This document shows, in pieces, positions 1 to 6,054 of a DNA stretch of 13,146 nt. Origin of the DNA: CACPJA01 sp964629335 (lineage in GTDB: Bacteria; Pseudomonadota; Gammaproteobacteria; Steroidobacterales; UBA11654). Made by a program: the position numbers and the translations under genes. The stretch is from NCBI GenBank assembly GCA_964629335.1, contig CAZVRH010000041.1:1-13146 (forward strand), in the 5' to 3' direction. How positions within the stretch are numbered: position 1 is the stretch's first letter; each line of letters starts with the position of its first letter. Under the pieces are notes generated by a model. The model saw only the letters and a list, made by a program, of their open reading frames with translations, searched no databases and was not told the DNA's origin.

Positions 1-585
1 ATGCTTGCCTTTATTCCATCCACTTTTTGCTAGATATTTTTCAGCGGATTCGATTGCTCCACTTTCGATACTCGTGGCCATACTGTCGTTCCATCGGTTC
101 AAATAGCCAAATAGAGAGATCACGGCCAAAATTTCGACTATTTCTCCATCATCCCAATGCCTATGCAATCGTTGTTGAAGATCTTCATCTACTGCATTCG
201 GGATCTGTGATGCTGCTAATGTAAAATCCAGTGCTGCTCTTTCAGCTTCATTGAACGATTTATGGGTTCTGTATTCCCAAACATTATCGAGTTGTTCTTG
301 TTCTGCACCGTATCGTTCTGCAGCTCTGATGGCGTGTGCCTGACAGTACCGACACCCAGCTGCATTGCTGCTCACCCAAGCAATGATTCTCTTGAATGCG
401 GAAGTCACTCTTCCGTGGTTTGCCATCACAGCCATATTTAGATTTATAAAAGAACGAGCAATCTCAGGTCGGATTTGCATTGTTAACACTGAGTTTGGGC
501 AAAACCCTAGAGTCTCATTAAAAAATTCAGCTAATTTACTGACCTCTGGATTGGTGTCTGGAGAAAGCGGTTTCACTAATGGCAT
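1..585 (-). CDS. AhpD-like / carboxymuconolactone decarboxylase family protein (3' end cut by window edge)
   Basis: The frame is open for 195 codons from an ATG at 585-583 to the window edge with no stop, so only the C-terminus is missing. A good ribosome binding site, GAGGAA at 593-598, lies 7 nt before the ATG and fixes the start. The protein has the AhpD-type motif CRYCQAH (C78, C81, H84). In this family the motif forms a redox-active cysteine pair with a nearby histidine, used in alkylhydroperoxidase chemistry. It is followed by a helical region with ERAALDF and a W-D-D-GEIVEI stretch, typical of peroxidase-related CMD proteins of about 180-200 residues. No signal peptide is seen, so it is probably cytoplasmic. 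The family also contains true gamma-carboxymuconolactone decarboxylases, but the intact CxxCxxH argues for the peroxidase-like branch. The substrate cannot be told from sequence. It is a single gene pointing away from the S46 peptidase gene. Confidence 0.85.
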   Translation of the reverse strand, partial: MPLVKPLSPDTNPEVSKLAEFFNETLGFCPNSVLTMQIRPEIARSFINLNMAVMANHGRVTSAFKRIIAWVSSNAAGCRYCQAHAIRAAERYGAEQEQLDNVWEYRTHKSFNEAERAALDFTLAASQIPNAVDEDLQQRLHRHWDDGEIVEILAVISLFGYLNRWNDSMATSIESGAIESAEKYLAKSGWNKGKH

Positions 586-621
586 CTATTAATTCCTCAA
601 AAAAAGTTAATGGTTAGAAGT

Positions 622-627
622 ATTATA
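622..627 (-). promoter_or_regulatory. Possible -10 box for the AhpD-like gene
   Basis: On the minus strand this reads TATAAT, 36 nt before the ATG at 585. No good -35 hexamer is visible at 16-18 nt upstream, where the terminator hairpin at 636-660 lies. The gene may therefore have a weak promoter here, or an activated one, or depend partly on read-through from the tRNA-Val side. Confidence 0.3.
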
Positions 628-635
628 AATCAAAA

Positions 636-660
636 CCCTATAGGCATAAGCTTTATAGGG
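636..660 (-). terminator. Rho-independent terminator-like hairpin after the tRNA-Val remnant
   Basis: CCCTATA (636-642) pairs perfectly with TATAGGG (654-660) around an 11-nt loop. On the minus strand the stem is followed by TTTTGATTT, so it would stop leftward transcripts. It lies 21 nt beyond the CCA end of the tRNA-Val 3' fragment at 682-729. The hairpin after the intact tRNA-Val sits at almost the same distance. It was probably the original terminator of the hup/tRNA-Val unit before the S46 segment separated them. Confidence 0.5.
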
Positions 661-681
661 GGTTAATTAAACGAAAGGGAC

Positions 682-729
682 TGGTGGGTACTGACGGGAT
701 CGAACCGCTGACATTCGCCTTGTAAGGGC
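682..729 (-). pseudogene. tRNA-Val 3'-half remnant (putative att-site duplicate)
   Basis: These 48 nt match the 3' portion of the intact tRNA-Val at 2981-3028 with two mismatches and lie in the same orientation. The copy runs from the 5' strand of the anticodon stem through the TAC anticodon, variable region, T arm, acceptor 3' strand and CCA end. Similarity stops abruptly after GCCC on the tRNA's 5' side; no D arm or 5' acceptor strand is present, so it cannot be a working tRNA. Both substitutions keep base-pairing potential: one turns a T-stem G-U pair into A-U, the other would turn an acceptor C-G pair into U-G. A duplicated 3' half at this breakpoint is the usual product of integrase recombination into a tRNA gene. 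Confidence 0.85.
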
Positions 730-738
730 TTTTAAAAT
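708..738 (+). promoter_or_regulatory. Possible sigma70 promoter of the S46 peptidase gene, -35 inside the tRNA remnant
   Basis: CTGACA at 708-713 matches the -35 consensus in five of six positions. TAAAAT at 733-738 (19-nt spacer), or TTAAAA at 732-737 (18-nt spacer), could be the -10. Transcription would start near 745, giving a leader of about 20 nt. The -35 lies inside the tRNA-Val 3' fragment. The intact tRNA copy has CCGACA at the equivalent place, so one of the two substitutions improves the hexamer. The spacer is longer than ideal, so this stays tentative. Confidence 0.35.
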
Positions 739-764
739 TTAACAGGTTGGGAGACAATAACACT

Positions 765-2915
765 ATGAAAAATATTAGAAAAAGTCTTTTTTTATCACTG
801 TTAATAATGAATATTTCCTTAGCGAATGAAGGCATGTGGGAACCCTCACAACTGCCGAATTTGGCAAAAGATATCCAAGCAGCAGGGTTTAATGGTGATT
901 TAAAAAAAATTAGCGATTTGTTTGAATACCCTCTGAATGCAATTGTGAGTCTTGGAGGTTGCTCTGCAGCCTTTATTTCAGATCAAGGACTCATAGCAAC
1001 AAATTATCACTGTGTGGAAGGTTCTTACCTACAATTTAATTCAGACCGAACAGGAAAAGATCTCTTTAAGAGTGGGTTTCTTGCTAAAACCATAGACGAA
1101 GAAGCCCCATCAGCACCAGGAGCAAAAGTCTATATCACTCAAGAGATAACAAACGTTACAGCTGAAGTCCTACTAGGCACTGATCAATCAGAATCAGAAA
1201 ACCACAGATATAAAATTATCCAATCGAATAAGAAGAAACTAATTAAAAATTGTGAGGTTAGCCCTGAATTCCAGTGTGAAGTTAAAAGTTTTTATAGTGG
1301 GGAAACCTACCAAATGATTAAGAAACTCGCCCTCAAAGATGTGCGATTAGTCTATGCTCCTCCTCAATCTATTGGGGAGTTTGGTGGTGAAATTGATAAC
1401 TGGATGTACCCAAGACACACCGGCGATTTTGCCTTACTTCGTGCCTACGTTACCCCAGAAAATAAAAGCCAAGAATACCACCTTGATAATATTCCCTATA
1501 AACCTGTGAGCCATTTGAAAATTTCGAAGACAGGCATACGAGAAAATGATTTTGTTATGGTGGCAGGCTATCCAGGAACCACCAATAGACTTCTAACTTA
1601 TCCAGAAATTGAATCTGATATAAAAAAAGGATTCCCAAGTTTTGTTGAATTTCTAAAATCAAATATAGATCTAATGAACAAACTCACTAAAGATGATCAA
1701 AAGAAAGCCTTAAAATATCGTGGCAATATTAGTGGTTATGAGAATTACTACAAAAAGATTTCTGGTCAAATAGAGGGGGCCAAGAACTTTAACTTGTTAG
1801 AACAAGAAAAAATTAACTGGGACAATCTTTTGGTATTTATAGCCGATAACAGCACAAAAATAGAACAAGATGACTTAACCAGTCTGATCAAGATTACCAA
1901 CGAGGTTAAAGCTGAGAACTTAAATGAATTGTATTATGGCGGATCAGCATTATTGGATGCTGCTAAAACAATTTATAGGCATGCTTTTGAAAAAACAAAA
2001 CCTAACCATGAAAGAGAACTGGGTTATCAAGAAAGAGACTATGACAGATTGGTCAATAGGCTTAGATCATTGGATTATCGTTTTGAAGCTTCAGTAGATA
2101 AAGGTATTTTTTTATACAGGTTGAGTCGATACAAAGAAGTTGAACAGAAAAATAGAAGAACAATATTTAGTTCATTATTACGCTTGGAGGAAGATTTTTC
2201 TGAAACAAAAAGTGTGGTTAATCTGATGTATAGGGACTCAAAAGAACTCCTTGATACAAATGAAAGAATTGCTCTTTTGGACACACCTTTGGATGAGCTT
2301 AATCACTCAGAAGAACCTTTTATTGTGCTTGCTAAGAATATTTTTGAAGAAAATATGGAAAAAGAGAAGCTTAATAAAGCCAGGGCAAGTCAGCTCCAAA
2401 AAAACAAATCCAGCTTTATTAAAATTCTGAGAAGGTTTTACAAATCACAGAATAAAGATATTTATTCTGATGCCAACGGAACACTAAGAGTTACATTTGG
2501 AAACGTAATGGGAGTAGAATTAAATGATGCCATTTACTATAAGCCGTTCACAAGCATAGAAGGCATTGCTCAAAAAAATACCGGGGCTTTCCCTTTTGAA
2601 GTTGACCCCAAACAACTTAATCTTATCCATAAAAAAGAATATGGTTCTTACTCAGTTAATGAAATAGGCTCTGTCCCTGTCAACTACATCTCAAACCTAG
2701 ATATAACCAACGGTAATTCTGGGTCTTCCACCCTTAATGCTAAAGGAGAATTTGTTGGCCTAGCTTTTGATGGAATGATTGAAACCATTATATCGGACTA
2801 TAAATTCATCCCTCAAGCAAGAACAATTCATGTCGATTCTCGTTATCTACTCTGGACTTTAGAAAAATTTGAAAATGATAAGAGACTTATTAATGAAATG
2901 ACGATTAGAGATTAG
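765..2915 (+). CDS. S46 family dipeptidyl peptidase (DPP7/DPP11-like serine peptidase), exported
   Basis: The 716-residue protein has the usual length for family S46, which removes dipeptides from the N-termini of oligopeptides in the periplasm. The start is the ATG at 765 with GGGAG 11 nt upstream; an in-frame TTG at 747 would place the signal peptide behind extra residues. Residues 1-20 form a signal peptide (basic MKNIRK, hydrophobic core, cleavage after LA), giving a mature N-terminus NEGMW as is typical of the family. The chymotrypsin-fold triad is visible: His82 in TNYHC, Asp221 in RHTGDF and Ser652 in GNSGS. The family motif is more often TNHHC, so Tyr81 is a variation. The residue 18 after the catalytic Ser is Gly670 (AFDG). 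In characterised members Gly there goes with DPP7-like preference for hydrophobic P1 residues, and Arg with DPP11-like preference for acidic ones. It lies between a tRNA-Val remnant and the intact tRNA-Val and is transcribed against its neighbours. Confidence 0.93.
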   Translation: MKNIRKSLFLSLLIMNISLANEGMWEPSQLPNLAKDIQAAGFNGDLKKISDLFEYPLNAIVSLGGCSAAFISDQGLIATNYHCVEGSYLQFNSDRTGKDLFKSGFLAKTIDEEAPSAPGAKVYITQEITNVTAEVLLGTDQSESENHRYKIIQSNKKKLIKNCEVSPEFQCEVKSFYSGETYQMIKKLALKDVRLVYAPPQSIGEFGGEIDNWMYPRHTGDFALLRAYVTPENKSQEYHLDNIPYKPVSHLKISKTGIRENDFVMVAGYPGTTNRLLTYPEIESDIKKGFPSFVEFLKSNIDLMNKLTKDDQKKALKYRGNISGYENYYKKISGQIEGAKNFNLLEQEKINWDNLLVFIADNSTKIEQDDLTSLIKITNEVKAENLNELYYGGSALLDAAKTIYRHAFEKTKPNHERELGYQERDYDRLVNRLRSLDYRFEASVDKGIFLYRLSRYKEVEQKNRRTIFSSLLRLEEDFSETKSVVNLMYRDSKELLDTNERIALLDTPLDELNHSEEPFIVLAKNIFEENMEKEKLNKARASQLQKNKSSFIKILRRFYKSQNKDIYSDANGTLRVTFGNVMGVELNDAIYYKPFTSIEGIAQKNTGAFPFEVDPKQLNLIHKKEYGSYSVNEIGSVPVNYISNLDITNGNSGSSTLNAKGEFVGLAFDGMIETIISDYKFIPQARTIHVDSRYLLWTLEKFENDKRLINEMTIRD

Positions 2916-2933
2916 TCTATTTTTTTAAAGCAA

Positions 2934-2962
2934 AGCCCCATAAAACCTACGTTCTAGGGGCT
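2934..2962 (-). terminator. Terminator-like hairpin downstream of tRNA-Val
   Basis: AGCCCC (2934-2939) pairs with GGGGCT (2957-2962) around a 17-nt loop, 18 nt beyond the tRNA CCA end. On the minus strand it is followed by TTGCTTTAAAAAAATAG, a modest U-rich tail. It probably ends the leftward hup/tRNA-Val transcript. On the plus strand the T-run comes before the stem, so it is a poor terminator for the S46 gene, although that gene converges on it. Confidence 0.45.
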
Positions 2963-2980
2963 GTGAATGATGTAAGACCC

Positions 2981-3056
2981 TGGTGGGTGCTGACGGGATC
3001 GAACCGCCGACATTCGCCTTGTAAGGGCGACGCTCTACCAGCTGAGCTAAGCACCC
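2981..3056 (-). tRNA. tRNA-Val, anticodon TAC
   Basis: The minus strand folds into a full cloverleaf. The 7-bp acceptor is GGGTGCT with AGCACCC, the D stem GCTC/GAGC, and the anticodon stem TCGCC/GGCGA encloses the loop CTTACAA with anticodon TAC. The T arm is GGCGG-TTCGATC-CCGTC, followed by discriminator A and an encoded CCA. It closely resembles the E. coli valine tRNA reading GUA. No separate promoter is visible in the 22 nt between it and the hairpin after the HU gene, so it is probably transcribed by read-through from hup and then processed. Its 3' half is repeated at 682-729. Confidence 0.97.
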
Positions 3057-3078
3057 AATGATGTCTTGAAAGTGAAAA

Positions 3079-3113
3079 GAAGATTGAGCCCGACTTAACG
3101 AGCTTCAATCTTC
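3079..3113 (-). terminator. Hairpin between the HU gene and tRNA-Val
   Basis: GAAGATTGA (3079-3087) pairs with TCAATCTTC (3105-3113), with further GC pairs inside the loop after one bulge. On the minus strand TTTTC follows, so it can act as a partial terminator or 3'-end stabiliser for the HU mRNA. The tRNA-Val lies 22 nt further on without its own visible promoter, so termination must be incomplete, or the hairpin serves in processing. Confidence 0.6.
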
Positions 3114-3126
3114 TTTAAAAGTAAGC

Positions 3127-3399
3127 CTAGTTACAAGCGTCTTTTAGAGCTTTACCAGCTTTAAATTTAGGTACATTGCTTGCATTAATCCAAATGCTTT
3201 CACCTGTTGCTGGATTTCGACCTTGTCTTGCTGCTCTGTGGCTAACAGAAAATGTTCCAAATCCAACAAGTGCAACTGAACCGCCTCCAGCCAACTCGCC
3301 TGCAACGGCGGAAGTGGTAGCGTCAATTGCTCTACCTGCGTCAGCTTTTGAAAGTCCTGTGCTTGCTGCTACTGCATCAATGAGATCACCTTTATTCAT
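3127..3399 (-). CDS. hupB: DNA-binding protein HU (HU-beta type)
   Basis: The 90-residue protein has exactly the usual HU length. It is a small dimeric nucleoid protein that bends DNA with little sequence preference. The N-terminal helices (MNKGDLIDAVAASTGLSKAD) are followed by the FGTFSV turn and the DNA-gripping arm with RNPATGE, ending in the conserved VPKFKAGKALKDA. The ATG at 3399 is chosen because AAGGA (3408-3412) lies 8 nt upstream and the protein then begins MNK as in HU. An in-frame ATG at 3408 would overlap that ribosome binding site. The position directly after lon is the classic hupB place in Gammaproteobacteria. Ala/Gly-rich residues in the middle (AGELAGGGSVAL) are slightly unusual but conserve the fold. 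Confidence 0.95.
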   Translation of the reverse strand: MNKGDLIDAVAASTGLSKADAGRAIDATTSAVAGELAGGGSVALVGFGTFSVSHRAARQGRNPATGESIWINASNVPKFKAGKALKDACN

Positions 3400-3498
3400 G
3401 TTATACATCCTTATAGTTGTATTATTATTTCAATTCATTATTTTTAAAAAATACTAATGAATCACAATTGTCCAATCTCATAGAGTTTAGACATACAA

Positions 3499-3528
3499 TT
3501 TATACCAGTCCTTTAAAACCCTTGTCAA
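3499..3528 (-). promoter_or_regulatory. Strong sigma70 promoter of the HU gene
   Basis: On the minus strand a perfect -35 TTGACA (3523-3528) is separated by 18 nt from TATAAA (3499-3504), which is preceded by TGG, giving an extended -10 (TGnTATAAA). The start point would be near 3492, giving a leader of roughly 90 nt before the HU ATG. The -35 lies in the loop and one arm of the terminator hairpin that follows lon. Confidence 0.75.
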
Positions 3529-3538
3529 CAAAGGGTTT
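3516..3538 (-). terminator. Terminator of lon, overlapping the hup promoter
   Basis: On the minus strand AAACCCTT pairs with AAGGGTTT over 8 bp around a 7-nt loop, followed by a short T/A tail (TAAAGG). It begins 17 nt after the lon stop codon. The right arm and loop include the -35 hexamer of the HU promoter, so termination of lon and initiation of hup share the same bases. Confidence 0.6.
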
Positions 3539-3555
3539 CAATTATTTTTCTAGAT

Positions 3556-5973
3556 TTAATGAGGTAGGTTTTTCTCAGTTGATGATTTGCTTTTAGCTGA
3601 TCGTGTGGATTTAGTCTCTGAAATTGAAATTTCAGGCATTTTTTCGAGTGCAATCTCCAATACCTCATCTATCCATTTCACCGGAAGAATGTTTAATTTT
3701 TCCTTAATGTTCTTGGGTATTTCCACTAAATCCTTGGCATTGTCTTTAGGGATGATAACGGTGTCGATGCCTCCGCGATGTGCTGCTAATAATTTTTCTT
3801 TTAATCCGCCTATCGGTAGCACTTCTCCTCGAAGTGTAATTTCGCCTGTCATGGCAACGTTTGCCTTGACCGGAATCGCTGTTAATGAAGAGATTAAAGC
3901 GGTGCACATTCCGATGCCTGCACTAGGCCCATCCTTAGGCGTAGCACCCTCTGGGACGTGAATGTGCATATCTAAATTCTGATGAAAATCCTCTTTTATA
4001 CCCAGAGTTTTAGACCTGCTTCTTACCACCGTTGTTGCCGCCTGGATTGACTCTTTCATGACGTCTCCAAGTTGACCGGTATTAATCAGCTTCCCCTTCC
4101 CTGGAACCACTGTAGATTCAATAGTTAGAAGCTCTCCACCGACCTGGGTCCAAGCCAATCCGGTGACTTGGCCGACTTGGTTTTCTTTCTCAGCAATGCC
4201 GTGCTTAAATTTTCGAACTCCCAAATACTTATCCAGGCCTGTCGGTCTAATGTGGATGGTTTGCTTTTTATCTTTTAAAACCAGTGATTTCACTACTTTT
4301 CGAGCTATTTTGGCAATCTCACGTTCCAAGCTTCTCACCCCGGCTTCTCTGGTGTAATGCCTAATAATTGAGAGGATCGCGCTTTTTGTGATCTTGATTT
4401 CATTAGACTTGAGCCCATTAGCATCCATCTGTTTTTGTACCAAATACTGATCCGCGATGTTTAATTTCTCGTCTTCTGTGTAACCTTCTATGCGGATTAC
4501 TTCCATTCGATCCAGAAGCGGAGGCGGTATATTCAGGGTATTCGCCGTACAGATAAACATCACATCTGAGAGATCGTAATCAACTTCAAAGTAATGATCG
4601 TTAAAGGTGGTGTTTTGCTCAGGGTCAAGAACCTCCAACAACGCTGAAGAAGGATCCCCTCTGAAATCCATGGACATCTTGTCAACCTCATCGAGCAAGA
4701 ACAAGGGGTTTCTGACACCCACTTTAGATAAATTCTGCATTATTTTCCCAGGCATCGCTCCAATATATGTTCTTCTATGTCCCCTGATCTCTGCTTCATC
4801 CCGGACTCCACCTAAGGACATACGAACAAATTTTCTGCCTGTGGATCTGGCAATACTGGCTCCCAGTGATGTTTTTCCCACCCCTGGCGGTCCAACTAAA
4901 CAAAGAATGGGTCCTTTGAGTTTTTTTGTTCTTTTTTGAACAGCTAAATACTCGGTGATTCTTTCTTTTACTGTTTTTAATCCATAATGATCTTCATCCA
5001 GAATCTTCTGGGCTTGGTCTAGTTTTACCTTGGCATTGGTTTTCTTTTTCCAGGGTGCTGCAATTAAAACATCTAAATAATTTCTGACCACTGTTGCTTC
5101 AGCCGACATAGGCGACATCATTTGTAGTTTTTTAAGCTCTGAATTGGCTTTGTCGCTTGCCTCTTTTGGCATACCTGATTTCTTTATTTGCTTTTCAAGT
5201 TCTTCGATTTCATTTGAAGCATTATCCAAGTCCCCGAGTTCTTTCTGGATTGCTTTCATTTGTTCATTCAAATAATATTCTTTTTGACTCTTCTCCATCT
5301 GGTCTTTAACTCTGCCTCTAACTTTCTGTTCAACTTCAATCATGTCTATTTCTACATCAATCAAGCCAATGACAAATTCCAGTCTCTCTTTGATATTGAT
5401 TTGCTCCAGTATCTTTTGTTTCTCTTCGAGCTTTAGTGACATATGAGCAATAATTGTATCGACAAGCCTTCCCGATTCCTTGATGCTCGACAAAGTACCC
5501 ACCACCTCTGCTGGTACTTTTTTGGTTATCCTTACATAAGTCTCGACTTGTGAAATTAAAGTTCTTCTTAAAGCCTGTATGTCCTTATCTTCTTCGTCAC
5601 CGTATTCATTCAATACGCAGTAATCGGCCTTAAAGAAATCATCTGATCTAATCTCTATTAAATCGACCCTTGACTCACCTTCTACTAATAATTTGACCGT
5701 GCCATCGGGTAGTGTGACCAACTGAAGGATATTCGCAAGAGTCCCTACGGTATTAATATCATTAACTGTGGGATCATCAATATCGGATCTTTTTTGTGAA
5801 GATAAGAGAATTTTTTTATCCTCACCCATGGCTTGTTCAAGAGCAATTTTTGATTTTTCCCTTCCCACAAACAAAGGAATAACCATATGGGGATAAACAA
5901 CAACGTCTCTGAGTGGTAACAAGGGCTTATCAATCACGATGTCTAATGAAATATTTTCTTTTTCTTCGCTCAT
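3556..5973 (-). CDS. lon: ATP-dependent protease Lon (La)
   Basis: The 805-residue cytoplasmic Lon degrades misfolded and regulatory proteins as a hexamer. It begins with the LonN substrate-binding domain (LPLRDVVVYPHMVIPLFVGR, about residues 18-37), followed by a coiled-coil region with KEYYLNEQMKAIQKELG. The AAA+ domain has Walker A GPPGVGKT (361-368) and Walker B LLDEVD (D428, E429). The C-terminal protease domain carries the catalytic dyad Ser684 in KDGPSAG and Lys727 in GGLKEK, spaced 43 residues apart as in E. coli. Compared with E. coli Lon (784 residues) it has an extra C-terminal tail rich in Ser, Thr and Lys. No strong ribosome binding site precedes the ATG at 5973, but the homology of the N-terminus fits. 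It is separated from clpX by 81 bp containing its own heat-shock promoter. Confidence 0.98.
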   Translation of the reverse strand: MSEEKENISLDIVIDKPLLPLRDVVVYPHMVIPLFVGREKSKIALEQAMGEDKKILLSSQKRSDIDDPTVNDINTVGTLANILQLVTLPDGTVKLLVEGESRVDLIEIRSDDFFKADYCVLNEYGDEEDKDIQALRRTLISQVETYVRITKKVPAEVVGTLSSIKESGRLVDTIIAHMSLKLEEKQKILEQINIKERLEFVIGLIDVEIDMIEVEQKVRGRVKDQMEKSQKEYYLNEQMKAIQKELGDLDNASNEIEELEKQIKKSGMPKEASDKANSELKKLQMMSPMSAEATVVRNYLDVLIAAPWKKKTNAKVKLDQAQKILDEDHYGLKTVKERITEYLAVQKRTKKLKGPILCLVGPPGVGKTSLGASIARSTGRKFVRMSLGGVRDEAEIRGHRRTYIGAMPGKIMQNLSKVGVRNPLFLLDEVDKMSMDFRGDPSSALLEVLDPEQNTTFNDHYFEVDYDLSDVMFICTANTLNIPPPLLDRMEVIRIEGYTEDEKLNIADQYLVQKQMDANGLKSNEIKITKSAILSIIRHYTREAGVRSLEREIAKIARKVVKSLVLKDKKQTIHIRPTGLDKYLGVRKFKHGIAEKENQVGQVTGLAWTQVGGELLTIESTVVPGKGKLINTGQLGDVMKESIQAATTVVRSRSKTLGIKEDFHQNLDMHIHVPEGATPKDGPSAGIGMCTALISSLTAIPVKANVAMTGEITLRGEVLPIGGLKEKLLAAHRGGIDTVIIPKDNAKDLVEIPKNIKEKLNILPVKWIDEVLEIALEKMPEISISETKSTRSAKSKSSTEKNLPH

Positions 5974-5980
5974 ACTAGTA

Positions 5981-5992
5981 ATGATTAATCAT
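5981..5992. repeat. Perfect 12-bp palindrome in the lon leader
   Basis: ATGATTAATCAT reads the same on both strands. It lies 8 bp before the lon start codon and just after the predicted start point of the sigma32 promoter. It could be an operator half-site pair or chance in AT-rich DNA; nothing else supports a role. Confidence 0.3.
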
Positions 5993-6002
5993 CATAGTTT
6001 AT

Positions 6003-6030
6003 TTATGGGGTTAAAAACAGATTTTTCAAG
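6003..6030 (-). promoter_or_regulatory. Sigma32 (RpoH) heat-shock promoter of lon
   Basis: On the minus strand CTTGAAA (6024-6030) is followed after 13 nt by CCCCATAA (6003-6010). This closely matches the E. coli RpoH consensus CTTGAAA-N(11-16)-CCCCATnT in sequence and spacing. It lies in the 81-bp gap between clpX and lon, so lon can be induced by heat or unfolded-protein stress separately from the tig-clpP-clpX operon. The start point would be about 22 nt before the lon ATG. Confidence 0.8.
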
Positions 6031-6054
6031 TAAATCTAGAATTTAATTAATAAG

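Larger units (their letters stand above)
682..2980. mobile_element. Putative minimal tRNA-Val-integrated segment carrying the S46 peptidase gene
   Basis: A 48-bp direct repeat (682-729 and 2981-3028), made of the tRNA-Val 3' half, bounds about 2.3 kb that contains a single gene transcribed opposite to every other gene here. The tRNA copy next to hup is intact and the distal copy is only the 3' half, as expected for attL and attR. No integrase, excisionase or transposase is present between the repeats, so the segment is either the decayed remains of a larger island or a segment moved by recombinases acting in trans. An old tandem duplication of the tRNA followed by partial deletion could give the same picture. 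Confidence 0.4.

Noticed and set aside
747..764. In-frame TTG as an earlier start for the S46 peptidase gene
   Set aside because: It overlaps the likely ribosome binding site and would put six polar residues before a normal signal peptide; the ATG at 765 gives the expected N-terminus.
653..835. Minus-strand open frame across the tRNA remnant and the S46 gene start
   Set aside because: It covers the tRNA fragment and the antisense of a signal peptide, and shows no family features; a chance frame.
730..2980. Search for an integrase, excisionase or transposase within the tRNA-framed segment
   Set aside because: The S46 gene fills nearly the whole segment and no recombinase motif is present on either strand, so an autonomous element cannot be claimed.
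3057..3078. A separate promoter for tRNA-Val
   Set aside because: The 22 nt after the hup hairpin contain no -10-like sequence; read-through from hup is the simpler explanation.
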